DNA of 64,000 bases from Begonia masoniana (GCA_022432975.1 CM039502.1:24574383-24638382); one strand, 5' to 3'. Shown: positions 35,323 through 53,845, counted from the first letter of the stretch. Program-made: numbers and translations. The notes: a model not told the origin generated them from the sequence alone.

Positions 35323-36913
35323 GGTAGTCTTCCGGCTGACTTCATCGGCAGATTGCCGAAAGATAGTAGTTTTGATGGTTTAGAGTCTTCCGGTGACAGT
35401 CATCGTGGCAGATGGCTGACGTCATCGGCAGATGCCGAAAGATAGTAGTTTGATGGTTTAGTCTTCCGGCTGACGTCATCGGCAGATGCCGAAAGATAGT
35501 AGTTTGATGGTTTAGTCTTCCGGCTGACGTCATCGGCAGATGCCGAAAGATAGTAGTTTGATGGTTTAGTCTTCCGGCTGACGTCATCGGCAGATGCCGA
35601 AAGATAGTAGTTTGATGGTTTAGTCTTCCGGCTGACGTCATCGGCAGATGCCGAAAGATAGTAGTTTGATGGTTTAGTCTTCCGGCTGACGTCATCGGCA
35701 GATGCCGAAAGATAGTAGTTTGATGGTTTAGTCTTCCGGCTGACGTCATCGGCAGATGCCGAAAGATAGTAGTTTGATGGTTTAGTCTTCCGGCTGACGT
35801 CATCGGCAGATGCCGAAAGATAGTAGTTTGATGGTTTAGTCTTCCGGCTGACGTCATCGGCAGATGCCGAAAGATAGTAGTTTGATGGTTTAGTCTTCCG
35901 GCTGACGTCATCGGCAGATGCCGAAAGATAGTAGTTTGATGGTTTAGTCTTCCGGCTGACGTCATCGGCAGATGCCGAAAGATAGTAGTTTGATGGTTTA
36001 GTCTTCCGGCTGACGTCATCGGCAGATGCCGAAAGATAGTAGTTTGATGGTTTAGTCTTCCGGCTGACGTCATCGGCAGATGCCGAAAGATAGTAGTTTG
36101 ATGGTTTAGTCTTCCGGCTGACGTCATCGGCAGATGCCGAAAGATAGTAGTTTGATGGTTTAGTCTTCCGGCTGACGTCATCGGCAGATGCCGAAAGATA
36201 GTAGTTTGATGGTTTAGTCTTCCGGCTGACGTCATCGGCAGATGCCGAAAGATAGTAGTTTGATGGTTTAGTCTTCCGGCTGACGTCATCGGCAGATGCC
36301 GAAAGATAGTAGTTTGATGGTTTAGTCTTCCGGCTGACGTCATCGGCAGATGCCGAAAGATAGTAGTTTGATGGTTTAGTCTTCCGGCTGACGTCATCGG
36401 CAGATGCCGAAAGATAGTAGTTTGATGGTTTAGTCTTCCGGCTGACGTCATCGGCAGATGCCGAAAGATAGTAGTTTGATGGTTTAGTCTTCCGGCTGAC
36501 GTCATCGGCAGATGCCGAAAGATAGTAGTTTGATGGTTTAGTCTTCCGGCTGACGTCATCGGCAGATGCCGAAAGATAGTAGTTTGATGGTTTAGTCTTC
36601 CGGCTGACGTCATCGGCAGATGCCGAAAGATAGTAGTTTGATGGTTTAGTCTTCCGGCTGACGTCATCGGCAGATGCCGAAAGATAGTAGTTTGATGGTT
36701 TAGTCTTCCGGCTGACGTCATCGGCAGATGCCGAAAGATAGTAGTTTGATGGTTTAGTCTTCCGGCTGACGTCATCGGCAGATGCCGAAAGATAGTAGTT
36801 TGATGGTTTAGTCTTCCGGCTGACGTCATCGGCAGATGCCGAAAGATAGTAGTTTGATGGTTTAGTCTTCCGGCTGACGTCATCGGCAGATGCCGAAAGA
36901 TAGTAGTTTGATG
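35323..36913. repeat. 54-bp array with TGACGTCA in the left LTR of element A
   Basis: About 29 units of 54 bp. The first two are degenerate (CTGACTTCATCGG, then GTGACAGTCATCG) and the rest identical. Each perfect unit carries CTGACGTCATCGG, with the bZIP/CRE palindrome TGACGTCA, and a GATGCCG/CGGCAGATGCCG element. The period is a multiple of three, so long open frames exist but are not genes. Confidence 0.98.
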
Positions 36914-37374
36914 ACCGGTAGATGCAGAATGTGTTTTGCGTTAGCGACGGTAGATGTAGAATGTGTTTTTGTCGTATAGTGACCGGGGATGTTGGTGACG
37001 TCACCGGAAGTTGTTAAATGTTATCTTGTCGTCTAGTGACCGGTGGATGTACCGGATGATGTTTTAATGAGCACGCGAGGCCCACGTGCCCACCGGAAGA
37101 TGTCTCCTTTTAGGCGGTTGTTAAGCGAGTCATGCGCAATGCACGTGCTGACCGGACGATGAAATTTCTGTGGATTGTCAACACATGCAACCCATGCAAC
37201 CCGAGTAGAATCATGTTAAGAGAGTTGAGGGGATTCCTTCCTTGCCCGAATTTGCAAGAAATCGATGACCGAGCCTAGTCGCCGGACCTCTGCGAGAGTT
37301 TGAGCCGCGAGGTGTAGGGAAATCGAGCACGAGAGGATGCGTCTCCCTTGATGGTTCTACGTCTCTGTTTTCCA

Positions 37375-38386
<1,012 letters not shown>

Positions 38387-38479
38387 ATGCGCCAATCTCA
38401 CCAGATAGAACGACTGATGACAGCTAGAGAAGAACAAGGCACCCTCCAGTACTAACGCAACTCATGATCATGGGGGGGT

Positions 38480-38835
38480 GAACGCTTCCACCGGCTTCGA
38501 CCCCCGTGTGTTCAATGGGTATGTTTCAGATCTATTCATGCTGAGGAGTGGATTCGAAAGATAGAAGACATGTTTAAGTATGCAAAGGTTGATGAAGGGG
38601 ATTAAAGGTCACCTATGCTGTCTTTCATTTGGAGTTAAGTGCAAGGCATGTGGTGGGACTCGATCCAGAACACCGCTAATGCCGAAGCTATGGACCTGGG
38701 GATGTTCAAGACTGCCTTCTTTGACAAGTACTTTAATAGGACTGTACGGGTCAAACAAGACGAAGGAGTTCATGAATCTTCGACAAACTGGCTCTGGAAA
38801 TGCGAATTTGATGCCTTATCACGGTTGCTCCCCGT
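38480..38835 (+). pseudogene. Element A gag, 5' remnant with frame breaks
   Basis: Read across frames it gives AEEWIRKIEDMFKYAKVDEG, then MWWDSIQNTANAEAMDLGMF and FFDKYFNRTVRV. These align in order with the intact gag of element B (AEEWVRTMEDLFDLAKMKDM, WWDTIQATTNVEETLWGPF). Stops and frameshifts separate the pieces, and the N-terminus is lost in the A run. Confidence 0.75.
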
Positions 38836-41691
38836 ATGATTGAGGATGAGGAAGACAAGATTTATCAGTTTGTTCAAGGACTGAAGCCAAGTCTGTACAT
38901 GAAAGTGAAGACTGCTGGGATACATAATGTACCTTATGGTGAAGTGACGGCTAAGGCCTTGGAGCTGGAAGAGGCAGAAATGACGGCATATGCACAGCGT
39001 GAACAGCCAAAGAAACTCATGAAGGACATTCAGCCGCCACCACGTCAGAATAAAGGATGGCAGCCGCGACAGAACGGGGGACCACAGCAACAACAGCAGG
39101 GAATAAAGAGGCCCCTCAACCTGAATGGTGACCAGGGAAAGGGAAAGAGACCTCTGGCACCTCTATGCCCTACATGTCAGAAGAACCACCCTGGTGAGTG
39201 CAAGTTGCTTTCTGGCAGCTGTTTCAGGTGTGATAAGACCGGACACTTAGTCAGAGACTGCCCCATGCCAGCCAGACCCGAATCGTGCAAGAGTGTACCC
39301 AGAGTGTATGCGTTGATGGAAGATGAGGGAGCTGTTCAGCATACAGTCATATCAGGTACTATCATGATCTGTGGTTTTGCTGCTTATACACTCATAGATA
39401 CAGGGGCCACACACTCGTTTATATCAACCTTGTTTGTATACAATCATAACATAGGATCTTTACCAGCTGAAAGGTCATATAGTGTTATGTTACCATCAGG
39501 GAAGTCCCTACATTCAGAACAGATTGTTATTGGTGATGTTGTGTCTCTAGGGGATAGGAACCTCTATGCGGAACTAATTGTTATTGACATAAAAGAGTAT
39601 GAAGTGATATTAGGGATGGATTGGTTATTTAGGCATCATGCCACAATAAGTTGTAGATCCGGAATAGTTGATTTTAGAGCCCCAAATGGTAATCATTATT
39701 CCTTCCAAGCTATTCCTAAAATAAGTAAGATACCAATTATATCCTCACTAGAAATTTACCGAATGCTGAGAAGTGGTTGTGAGAGCTACCTGGCTAGTGT
39801 AATAGATGATCGGGTGAAGAATAAAATTGAGCTACAAGATATTCCTATAGTCCGAGAGTTTCCCGAAGCATTCTTGGATGACTTACCGGGTATACCACCT
39901 GATAGGGAAATAGAATTTGTAATTGATACATACCCTGAGGCATCACCTGTATCTAAGAATCCTTACCGTATGGCACCTGTTGAGTTGAAAGAATTGAAGG
40001 TCCAACTGCAGGAATTGGTAGACAAGGGATTTATTCGCCCCAGCAGTTCTCCTTGGGGTGCACCAGTCTTATTTGTAAGGAAGAAAGATGGTTCCCTTAG
40101 AATGTGCATAGACTACAGGGAACTAAATAAGTTGACAATCAAGAATAGGTACCCCTTACCTAGGATTGATGATTTGTTTGACCAATTGCAAGGAGCTAAG
40201 GTATTTTCAAAGATAGATTTACGTTCGGGTTACTACCAACTGAAGGTTAAGGAAGAAGATATACCAAAGACAGCCTTCAGAACCCGCTATGGACATTATG
40301 AATTCTTGGTCATGTCGTTTGGATTGACAAATGCCCCTGCAGCCTTTATGGACTTAATGAATCGAGTTTTTCGGGGGTACTTGGACAAATTTGTAATTGT
40401 GTTTATAGACGATATCCTGATATACTCACGGACTGAAGCTGACCATGCAGAACATTTAAGAGTAGTTTTGACAACATTGAAGGAGCACCAGCTTTATGCC
40501 AAATTGTCTAAGTGTGAATTTTGGTTGGACAAAGTTAATTTCCTTGGCCATGTAGTTTCTGCTAATGGAATATCAGTGGACCCGACCAAAATTCAGGCAG
40601 TAAAGGATTGGCCACAACCAAAGAATGCCAGTGAAGTCCGCAGCTTCCTTGGATTGGCAGGCTATTACAGAAAATTCATCAAGGGATTTTCTATGATAGC
40701 TAAACCCCTGACGAGTTTGACGAAGAAGGACATTAAGTATTCTTGGACCGAAGCCTGTGAAGATAGCTTTCAAGTATTGAAGCTGAAGTTAACAATAGCC
40801 CCTGTATTGACCCTCCCAACCGAAGGAGGAAAATTTAGTGTTTACTGCGATGCGTCTAAAGTTGGGTTAGGTTGTGTTCTGATGCAAGAGGGTAAGGTTA
40901 TAGCGTATGCTTCTAGGCAGCTAAAGAATTACGAGCAAAATTACCCCACTCATGATCTAGAATTAGCTGCTGTTGTTTTTGCTTTGAAGATTTGGAGACA
41001 CTATTTATATGGACAGCAATGTGAGTGTTTTTCTGACCATAAAAGCCTAAAGTACCTCTTCACACAGAAGGAGTTGAACATGAGACAGAGACGTTGGTTG
41101 GAATTTGTCAAGGACTACGATTTTGAGATCAAGTATCACCCGGGGAAGGCTAACTCTGTAGCTGATGCACTTAGTAGGATGTCAACAACAATGCAGCCCG
41201 TGGTTTCAACCATGTCTATACCTTTGAGAACAGAAGTTCAGATGTTTGACTTGGAGATAGTTCCAAAGTTATCAATCCTGCTCCCTGAGTTAACTATTCA
41301 ACCAACAATTTTGGAAAAGATCAAGGATGCGCAACAGAGGGATTCAGAGGAAAATATCAGCATGATGAATAAGTTGAAAGACACCACCTCCGAGTTCAGT
41401 CTCTCCAAGGATGGAATCCTGAGGTTTAGGAATCGGTGGTGCATTCCTAATGATGTGGAATTGCGTAAGTTGATCTTAGCTGAGGCGCACTCCTCTTCCT
41501 TTTCTGTACATCCTGGATGCACCAAGATGTACCGAGACCTGAAGTTACTGTACTGGTGGCCTAACCTAAAAAGGGATGTTGCTAAGTATGTAGAGTCCTG
41601 TTTAGTATGCCAACAAGTCAAAGCCGAGCACCAACGTCCAGGAGGTACTCTTCAGCCTTTGCCTATTCCCGATGGAAGTGGGAACACATAG
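38836..41691 (+). CDS. Element A gag C-terminus, protease, reverse transcriptase, RNase H and integrase N-terminus
   Basis: A 951-codon open frame. In order: the end of gag with CCHC knuckle [14 protein letters not shown] (about residues 130-145); aspartic protease with DTGATHSF (about 188); reverse transcriptase with [23 protein letters not shown] and the catalytic FIDD (about 524); RNase H with CDASKVGLG and [10 protein letters not shown]; and the HHCC zinc-binding domain of integrase (HPGC...CLVCQQVK). The frame breaks at 41691, just before the first catalytic Asp of integrase. All visible catalytic motifs up to that point are intact, which fits the youth of the element. It serves reverse transcription of the element's own RNA. 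The first methionine here is not the true start, as gag begins upstream. Confidence 0.93.
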   Translation: MIEDEEDKIYQFVQGLKPSLYMKVKTAGIHNVPYGEVTAKALELEEAEMTAYAQREQPKKLMKDIQPPPRQNKGWQPRQNGGPQQQQQGIKRPLNLNGDQGKGKRPLAPLCPTCQKNHPGECKLLSGSCFRCDKTGHLVRDCPMPARPESCKSVPRVYALMEDEGAVQHTVISGTIMICGFAAYTLIDTGATHSFISTLFVYNHNIGSLPAERSYSVMLPSGKSLHSEQIVIGDVVSLGDRNLYAELIVIDIKEYEVILGMDWLFRHHATISCRSGIVDFRAPNGNHYSFQAIPKISKIPIISSLEIYRMLRSGCESYLASVIDDRVKNKIELQDIPIVREFPEAFLDDLPGIPPDREIEFVIDTYPEASPVSKNPYRMAPVELKELKVQLQELVDKGFIRPSSSPWGAPVLFVRKKDGSLRMCIDYRELNKLTIKNRYPLPRIDDLFDQLQGAKVFSKIDLRSGYYQLKVKEEDIPKTAFRTRYGHYEFLVMSFGLTNAPAAFMDLMNRVFRGYLDKFVIVFIDDILIYSRTEADHAEHLRVVLTTLKEHQLYAKLSKCEFWLDKVNFLGHVVSANGISVDPTKIQAVKDWPQPKNASEVRSFLGLAGYYRKFIKGFSMIAKPLTSLTKKDIKYSWTEACEDSFQVLKLKLTIAPVLTLPTEGGKFSVYCDASKVGLGCVLMQEGKVIAYASRQLKNYEQNYPTHDLELAAVVFALKIWRHYLYGQQCECFSDHKSLKYLFTQKELNMRQRRWLEFVKDYDFEIKYHPGKANSVADALSRMSTTMQPVVSTMSIPLRTEVQMFDLEIVPKLSILLPELTIQPTILEKIKDAQQRDSEENISMMNKLKDTTSEFSLSKDGILRFRNRWCIPNDVELRKLILAEAHSSSFSVHPGCTKMYRDLKLLYWWPNLKRDVAKYVESCLVCQQVKAEHQRPGGTLQPLPIPDGSGNT

Positions 41692-42732
41692 CTATGGATT
41701 TCGTAGTAGGACTACCTAAGACGACAAAAGGGCATGATTGTATTGGGTTGTGGTTGATAGGATGACAAAATCAGCCCATTTCTTACCTGTAAGGACCACC
41801 TATACGATGGACCAATTCGCTGATCTACTATGTTCAGGAAATTATTAGGTTACATGGAATCCCTGTATCCATTGTCTCAGACCGTGACCCCAGGTTTACC
41901 TCTCGATTCTGGAAAGTTTGCAAGGCACATTAGGTACAAAGTTATCTTTCAGCACGGCTTTTCACCCACAGACCGATGGCCAATCAGAAAGGACTATTCA
42001 AATACTCGAAGATATGTTGAGAGCATGTGTACTGACTTTCAGACAACTTGGAGTAGACATTTACCGCTAGTTGAGTTCTCCTACAATAACAGTTATCAGT
42101 CCATAATTGGTATGGCACCATATGAAGCACTGTACGGTAGGAAATGTAGGTCACCTCTTTACTGGGACGAGGTTGGTGAAACAAAACTTCTTGGACCCGA
42201 TATTCTGCAGCAAATGTCAGATAAGATTGCCACTATTCGGAAAAGAATGATGACTGCACAAAGCCGGCAGAAGTGTTATGTAGATCAAACGAGGAGGGAA
42301 CTCGAGTTTGCAGTAGGAGATGAAGTATTCTTAAAGGTGTCACCATTTAAGGGAGTTTTAAGATTTGGCAAGAAAGGAAAACGTAATCCGAGATTTATTG
42401 GACCCTTCCCTTTCTTGGCAAAAGTCGGGAGTACAGCGTACAGACTACAACTGCCTCCATCATTGGATAAAGTTCATAATGTCTTCCATGTGTCAATGTT
42501 AAGGAAGTGCATGCGTGATCCAATGCAAGTCATCCAGCCATCAGATATTGGTTTAGAGCCGACACTGGAGTATGAGGAGAAACCAATACAGATTTTGGAA
42601 TATACAATCAAGACTCTGAGAAACAAGGAGATTCCATTGGTGAAAGTTTTATGGACGAATCACGGCATTGAAGAAGCCACATGGGAAAGACAGCAGGAGA
42701 TGTTGGACAATTATCCAGAGTTATTTGCTTGA
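41692..42732 (+). pseudogene. Element A integrase core (frameshifted) and chromodomain
   Basis: The catalytic region is readable only by changing frame several times between 41692 and 42000 (MDFVVGLPK, then DRMTKSAHFLPV, then FHPQTDG). Single-base indels look responsible. From about 42050 to 42732 the frame is open: VEFSYNNSYQSIIGMAPYEA, the GPDILQ linker, and a C-terminal chromodomain-like end with EEATWER and YPELFA. Because RT is intact and the LTRs nearly identical, the cluster of indels could be real damage or sequencing error. Confidence 0.85.
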
Positions 42733-42760
42733 GCAATTTTTGAGGACGAAAATTTTGTTT

Positions 42761-42773
42761 AAGGAGGGGTGGA
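42761..42773 (+). other. Polypurine tract of element A
   Basis: AAGGAGGGGTGGA lies directly before the right LTR (TGTAACACCC at 42774), 28 bases after the pol stop. This is the standard plus-strand primer position. Confidence 0.85.
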
Positions 42774-43750
42774 TGTAACACCCGACATTTCGACCAGGTG
42801 ATTTTCTGACCATTTTCATTGTCACCCTCTTATTTAACCTTTATGATTTAAATTTAATGTTAAGATAAATTTATTACAAGTAGAGTAAAACTAGGTTGGG
42901 TGGCAGTTTTGTAATTAAGATTGATGGGTTGAGTATAAATAAAAAGTGGAAACCTTAAACCTCATTTTATTACCACTGTAGCCGACATTCCCTCTCGGCG
43001 ATTCCTTCCCTCCCAAACTTTTGCTCTCGGCTACCAGAATCTTCCCTTGCTGACGGCTGGTTTCAGCCTGCTTTTCTCTGCAAATCCGCACCCGAGGTAT
43101 GAAATGGACACTGTAGTCATTTATTAGTGATTAAAGTTTTGCTTTCAGCTCGGCATTTGAGTTCGGAATTTTCTTAGCAGTGGCCGAGTAGTTTAAGACC
43201 CTTTTAAGTCTGAGAGTAGAAATGTCATCCCAAATCGATTCTGAACATTTCAAAGTAACCAACTCGGATTTAATCAATGGTAAAACCTGTCCACCTAGTT
43301 TCAGATTTCAGACTGCAGTGTGTCAAACAGAGGATTCGGAGTAACCTTAGCTATTAGAGTCCTAGGACGATTTATGAATAGAACTATTAGGACCTTTGTT
43401 TTAACTACTGTAATGTACATGTTTTAGGTGAAGAAGTTTAAAGGGAAGAAGCTCGGATTGCTAAGGAAACCAGGTAAGTGAATGTATTAAGATTTCCGGC
43501 CACTAGGGCCCTACACCGCAAGGGTATTAGGAAATCATTGAGATGTTAGTCTGTTGATTATGATTAGTTATTTCCATGATATGAAGAATTTGTGTACGAA
43601 GATGTTAAGCTACGGGATGTTTTGTTTGTCTTTATGGTATGACTTTTCTCTGTGAACTTCATGTCTATGCATTATGTCCACGTCATGATTAAGTTGAGAA
43701 CATGAAAAGCAAACGTAACCATGATTAAGTGCAGAACGGGGGAAAAGACT

Positions 43751-45911
43751 ATGACATGTATGGCTCGCGAATTCTCCCACTGGTGGAGGCCGAGTTAATG
43801 ACATGTATGGCTCGCGAATTCTCCCACTGGTGGAGGCCGAGTTGATGACATGTATGGCTCGCGAATTCTCCCACTGGTGGAGGCCGAGTTGATGACATGT
43901 ATGGCTCGCGAATTCTCCCACTGGTGGAGGCCGAGTTGATGACATGTATGGCTCGCGAATTCTCCCACTGGTGGAGGCCGAGTTGATGACATGTATGGCT
44001 CGCGAATTCTCCCACTGGTGGAGGCCGAGTTGATGACATGTATGGCTCGCGAATTCTCCCACTGGTGGAGGCCGAGTTGATGACATGTATGGCTCGCGAA
44101 TTCTCCCACTGGTGGAGGCCGAGTTGATGACATGTATGGCTCGCGAATTCTCCCACTGGTGGAGGCCGAGTTGATGACATGTATGGCTCGCGAATTCTCC
44201 CACTGGTGGAGGCCGAGTTGATGACATGTATGGCTCGCGAATTCTCCCACTGGTGGAGGCCGAGTTGATGACATGTATGGCTCGCGAATTCTCCCACTGG
44301 TGGAGGCCGAGTTGATGACATGTATGGCTCGCGAATTCTCCCACTGGTGGAGGCCGAGTTGATGACATGTATGGCTCGCGAATTCTCCCACTGGTGGAGG
44401 CCGAGTTGATGACATGTATGGCTCGCGAATTCTCCCACTGGTGGAGGCCGAGTTGATGACATGTATGGCTCGCGAATTCTCCCACTGGTGGAGGCCGAGT
44501 TGATGACATGTATGGCTCGCGAATTCTCCCACTGGTGGAGGCCGAGTTGATGACATGTATGGCTCGCGAATTCTCCCACTGGTGGAGGCCGAGTTGATGA
44601 CATGTATGGCTCGCGAATTCTCCCACTGGTGGAGGCCGAGTTGATGACATGTATGGCTCGCGAATTCTCCCACTGGTGGAGGCCGAGTTGATGACATGTA
44701 TGGCTCGCGAATTCTCCCACTGGTGGAGGCCGAGTTGATGACATGTATGGCTCGCGAATTCTCCCACTGGTGGAGGCCGAGTTGATGACATGTATGGCTC
44801 GCGAATTCTCCCACTGGTGGAGGCCGAGTTGATGACATGTATGGCTCGCGAATTCTCCCACTGGTGGAGGCCGAGTTGATGACATGTATGGCTCGCGAAT
44901 TCTCCCACTGGTGGAGGCCGAGTTGATGACATGTATGGCTCGCGAATTCTCCCACTGGTGGAGGCCGAGTTGATGACATGTATGGCTCGCGAATTCTCCC
45001 ACTGGTGGAGGCCGAGTTGATGACATGTATGGCTCGCGAATTCTCCCACTGGTGGAGGCCGAGTTGATGACATGTATGGCTCGCGAATTCTCCCACTGGT
45101 GGAGGCCGAGTTGATGACATGTATGGCTCGCGAATTCTCCCACTGGTGGAGGCCGAGTTGATGACATGTATGGCTCGCGAATTCTCCCACTGGTGGAGGC
45201 CGAGTTGATGACATGTATGGCTCGCGAATTCTCCCACTGGTGGAGGCCGAGTTGATGACATGTATGGCTCGCGAATTCTCCCACTGGTGGAGGCCGAGTT
45301 GATGACATGTATGGCTCGCGAATTCTCCCACTGGTGGAGGCCGAGTTGATGACATGTATGGCTCGCGAATTCTCCCACTGGTGGAGGCCGAGTTGATGAC
45401 ATGTATGGCTCGCGAATTCTCCCACTGGTGGAGGCCGAGTTGATGACATGTATGGCTCGCGAATTCTCCCACTGGTGGAGGCCGAGTTGATGACATGTAT
45501 GGCTCGCGAATTCTCCCACTGGTGGAGGCCGAGTTGATGACATGTATGGCTCGCGAATTCTCCCACTGGTGGAGGCCGAGTTGATGACATGTATGGCTCG
45601 CGAATTCTCCCACTGGTGGAGGCCGAGTTGATGACATGTATGGCTCGCGAATTCTCCCACTGGTGGAGGCCGAGTTGATGACATGTATGGCTCGCGAATT
45701 CTCCCACTGGTGGAGGCCGAGTTGATGACATGTATGGCTCGCGAATTCTCCCACTGGTGGAGGCCGAGTTGATGACATGTATGGCTCGCGAATTCTCCCA
45801 CTGGTGGAGGCCGAGTTGATGACATGTATGGCTCGCGAATTCTCCCACTGGTGGAGGCCGAGTTGATGACATGTATGGCTCGCGAATTCTCCCACTGGTG
45901 GAGGCCGAGTT
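43751..45911. repeat. 47-bp array in the right LTR of element A, 46 units
   Basis: The unit is ATGACATGTATGGCTCGCGA plus 27 more bases ending CCGAGTTG. Only the first unit differs (GAGTTAATG). The last unit is joined to the 54-bp array at GAGT/TAGTAG. Confidence 0.98.
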
Positions 45912-48063
45912 AGTAGTTTGATGGTTTAGTCTTCCGGCTGACGTCATCGGCAGATGCCGAAAGATAGTAGTTTGATGGTTTAGTCTTCCGGCTGACGTCA
46001 TCGGCAGATGCCGAAAGATAGTAGTTTGATGGTTTAGTCTTCCGGCTGACGTCATCGGCAGATGCCGAAAGATAGTAGTTTGATGGTTTAGTCTTCCGGC
46101 TGACGTCATCGGCAGATGCCGAAAGATAGTAGTTTGATGGTTTAGTCTTCCGGCTGACGTCATCGGCAGATGCCGAAAGATAGTAGTTTGATGGTTTAGT
46201 CTTCCGGCTGACGTCATCGGCAGATGCCGAAAGATAGTAGTTTGATGGTTTAGTCTTCCGGCTGACGTCATCGGCAGATGCCGAAAGATAGTAGTTTGAT
46301 GGTTTAGTCTTCCGGCTGACGTCATCGGCAGATGCCGAAAGATAGTAGTTTGATGGTTTAGTCTTCCGGCTGACGTCATCGGCAGATGCCGAAAGATAGT
46401 AGTTTGATGGTTTAGTCTTCCGGCTGACGTCATCGGCAGATGCCGAAAGATAGTAGTTTGATGGTTTAGTCTTCCGGCTGACGTCATCGGCAGATGCCGA
46501 AAGATAGTAGTTTGATGGTTTAGTCTTCCGGCTGACGTCATCGGCAGATGCCGAAAGATAGTAGTTTGATGGTTTAGTCTTCCGGCTGACGTCATCGGCA
46601 GATGCCGAAAGATAGTAGTTTGATGGTTTAGTCTTCCGGCTGACGTCATCGGCAGATGCCGAAAGATAGTAGTTTGATGGTTTAGTCTTCCGGCTGACGT
46701 CATCGGCAGATGCCGAAAGATAGTAGTTTGATGGTTTAGTCTTCCGGCTGACGTCATCGGCAGATGCCGAAAGATAGTAGTTTGATGGTTTAGTCTTCCG
46801 GCTGACGTCATCGGCAGATGCCGAAAGATAGTAGTTTGATGGTTTAGTCTTCCGGCTGACGTCATCGGCAGATGCCGAAAGATAGTAGTTTGATGGTTTA
46901 GTCTTCCGGCTGACGTCATCGGCAGATGCCGAAAGATAGTAGTTTGATGGTTTAGTCTTCCGGCTGACGTCATCGGCAGATGCCGAAAGATAGTAGTTTG
47001 ATGGTTTAGTCTTCCGGCTGACGTCATCGGCAGATGCCGAAAGATAGTAGTTTGATGGTTTAGTCTTCCGGCTGACGTCATCGGCAGATGCCGAAAGATA
47101 GTAGTTTGATGGTTTAGTCTTCCGGCTGACGTCATCGGCAGATGCCGAAAGATAGTAGTTTGATGGTTTAGTCTTCCGGCTGACGTCATCGGCAGATGCC
47201 GAAAGATAGTAGTTTGATGGTTTAGTCTTCCGGCTGACGTCATCGGCAGATGCCGAAAGATAGTAGTTTGATGGTTTAGTCTTCCGGCTGACGTCATCGG
47301 CAGATGCCGAAAGATAGTAGTTTGATGGTTTAGTCTTCCGGCTGACGTCATCGGCAGATGCCGAAAGATAGTAGTTTGATGGTTTAGTCTTCCGGCTGAC
47401 GTCATCGGCAGATGCCGAAAGATAGTAGTTTGATGGTTTAGTCTTCCGGCTGACGTCATCGGCAGATGCCGAAAGATAGTAGTTTGATGGTTTAGTCTTC
47501 CGGCTGACGTCATCGGCAGATGCCGAAAGATAGTAGTTTGATGGTTTAGTCTTCCGGCTGACGTCATCGGCAGATGCCGAAAGATAGTAGTTTGATGGTT
47601 TAGTCTTCCGGCTGACGTCATCGGCAGATGCCGAAAGATAGTAGTTTGATGGTTTAGTCTTCCGGCTGACGTCATCGGCAGATGCCGAAAGATAGTAGTT
47701 TGATGGTTTAGTCTTCCGGCTGACGTCATCGGCAGATGCCGAAAGATAGTAGTTTGATGGTTTAGTCTTCCGGCTGACGTCATCGGCAGATGCCGAAAGA
47801 TAGTAGTTTGATGGTTTAGTCTTCCGGCTGACGTCATCGGCAGATGCCGAAAGATAGTAGTTTGATGGTTTAGTCTTCCGGCTGACGTCATCGGCAGATG
47901 CCGAAAGATAGTAGTTTGATGGTTTAGTCTTCCGGCTGACGTCATCGGCAGATGCCGAAAGATAGTAGTTTGATGGTTTAGTCTTCCGGCTGACGTCATC
48001 GGCAGATGCCGAAAGATAGTAGTTTGATGGTTTAGTCTTCCGGCTGACGTCATCGGCAGATGC
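45912..48063. repeat. 54-bp array with TGACGTCA in the right LTR of element A, about 40 units
   Basis: Same unit as at 35323-36913 but with no degenerate units at either edge. It carries about 40 further TGACGTCA palindromes. Confidence 0.98.
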
Positions 48064-48477
48064 TATTAGAATATCCTGGAACTCCACCTCACCTTGCCTT
48101 TGAGCATCCACCACATAGGCTAGAAATCCGGAACATCCTGGCGTCATCAGTTTTTGAGCTTCTAAGGAGAATACAACAGACATAGAGCGTGACTTTGGTA
48201 TAGCCTGATAGGAGAACTTCTTCTTGTTCAGGCGCTTAAAAGACACCAGCTCGGACCTACAGTTGATGGTGGCATGATGTCTAAACAGCCAGTCCATCTC
48301 CAGAATTACATCGTATCCTTTTATACCGATGACGATAAGATTGACATACAATTTCTGGTCGCCTACTGACACTATATCGCCCCGTACAACCTGCTCGGAG
48401 TGCATAAACTCTCCGGATGGTAGCATAACGCTGTAGGGTCGATCTGACGGCACACAACAAAATTTCTCCCTAACCAC
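48064..48477 (-). pseudogene. Element B protease region, lacking the active-site motif
   Basis: Minus-strand reading gives [36 protein letters not shown] and [15 protein letters not shown], homologous to the element A protease-RT linker ([31 protein letters not shown]). The DTGATHSF segment, which should precede it, is absent. The sequence ends at EFQDILI where the reverse transcriptase should begin, and is replaced by the array of element A. Confidence 0.85.
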
Positions 48478-49449
48478 GAAGTCTCAGCGGATAAATTACC
48501 ATTCAAGATTGTACGTGAAATAACTGCCCGCTGTACTTCATCGCCATCCTCGATCATTGCAAAAACCCTTGGGGTAGCACGTTCTGCCCTCCTATCGGGC
48601 ATTGGGCAATCCTGGACGTGATGGCCCTTCATGTCGCACCGGAAGCAACGACCGGCAAAGAGTCTGCATTTCCCCGTATGACTTCTCTGGCAACGTGGGC
48701 ATATAGGGAGTTGGAAAGCTCCCATTGGTCTTTTCCCCTTGACTTGGTTGGCAGTTGTCACATTGAGCCTCTTCACGCCCCTGCTCCGTTGCTGCATGTC
48801 TTCCACCTCTAAAGCTTTAGCAACCACTTTCGAGTATGATACATTCCTATCTCCGGATATCTTCACATCTCTATATATCTCTCCTTTTAACCCTTGCACG
48901 AAATGAAAGAACTTGGTTTCGTTCTCCCTTACTAGATGGCTGATAAAACGGGTTAACGCTTCAAACTCTCTAACATACTTTGTTACCGATCCCGTCTGTC
49001 TTAGTTGGGTGAATTCTGACATCTTATTTGCCCACACGGCGTTGTAGATGTATTCTTCACAAAATAATTTCTTGAATGGTCCCCACAATGTTTCCTCCAC
49101 GTTAGTCGTGGCCTGTATGGTGTCCCACCAGAGTTTCGCGTCACGCTCGAGATATAACGTGGTATAAGAGACCTTCTCCATGTCCTTCATCTTAGCAAGG
49201 TCAAACAAATCTTCCATTGTTCGAACCCACTCCTCGGCATAGACTGGATCCGTAAGTCGCCCGTCGAATGTGGGAGGTTGAAGTCGCATAAAACTTTCAC
49301 TATTGTGGTCTTCCGAAGTAATCGACCTCGAATTCCAAAACTCTCTCCCGATCATGAACATTTCAAATTGCCGGGAATGACGAGCAACAAGCTCCGTTAA
49401 TTGCCGGATACTAAAATCCCTCTCTTCAACTTCCCTGTACCGTCCTTAA
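48372..49449 (-). CDS. Element B gag polyprotein (minus strand)
   Basis: This is the capsid-nucleocapsid protein of a Ty3/gypsy element. An ATG-initiated open frame covers 49361-48372, but the frame is open from about 49449 (after ATG GAT TAA at 49454-49446) and includes RQLTELVARHSRQFEMFMIG. The capsid part carries FDGRLTDPVYAEEWVRTMED and KLWWDTIQATTNVEE; the C-terminus has a CCHC knuckle, CFRCDMKGHHVQDC. The likely ATG at 49454 is followed at once by a stop after two codons, so the start is damaged unless a downstream ATG (49361) is used. The last 35 codons (after about 48480) are out of frame with the protease. An acceptor-like TTTATAG lies at 49473-49467, 12 bases before the original ATG. 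Confidence 0.88.
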
Positions 49450-49612
49450 TCCATACTCGGAAAATCCTATAAACTATAATCAAATTTAATAAACAGAACT
49501 TTTACGGGAACTTAAACACTTACAGTTGGTGGAGCGATCTCACGTGGCGGGTTGTGCAACCAGACATTTCTCTAGAACCGCTTTTAAAACTTGGCGGCTT
49601 TAATTACATAAC
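49450..49612 (-). other. Element B leader between LTR and gag
   Basis: Read on the minus strand this follows the LTR end (…CATCACA). There is no match to the usual initiator-Met tRNA primer site (TGGTATCAGAGC). A donor-like AACT/GTAAGT and the acceptor-like TTTATAG/GATTTTCC just before the gag ATG are visible. Confidence 0.5.
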
Positions 49613-49673
49613 TGTGATGACCCCCGACCCGATCGGGGTCGGCGAGCCTCACTCTGAACATTTAAAACGTGAC

Positions 49674-53716
<4,043 letters not shown>

Positions 53717-53845
53717 TGTGAAGCAAAACACAGACAACTCAGAACGTAAACTATAACGTATCTACCCAAAACAACCCAACAGAAGTAAAACCTAGTATCT
53801 CCGTGATGTAGGGCCTTAAGGGCCAATCTACACACATGAACTTAC

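Larger units (their letters stand above)
42774..48063 (+). repeat. Element A right (3') LTR, truncated
   Basis: It is nearly identical to the left LTR for its first 985 bases. It then has 46 units of the 47-bp repeat, runs directly into the 54-bp array and ends at GCAGATGC (48063). Compared with the left LTR it lacks the unique 570 bases between the arrays and everything after the 54-bp array. Element B protease begins at once at 48064. Confidence 0.85.

Noticed and set aside
43610..48477. Frames of 676-1434 codons over the 47- and 54-bp arrays
   Set aside because: Array translations. Only the part right of 48064 is real coding sequence (element B).
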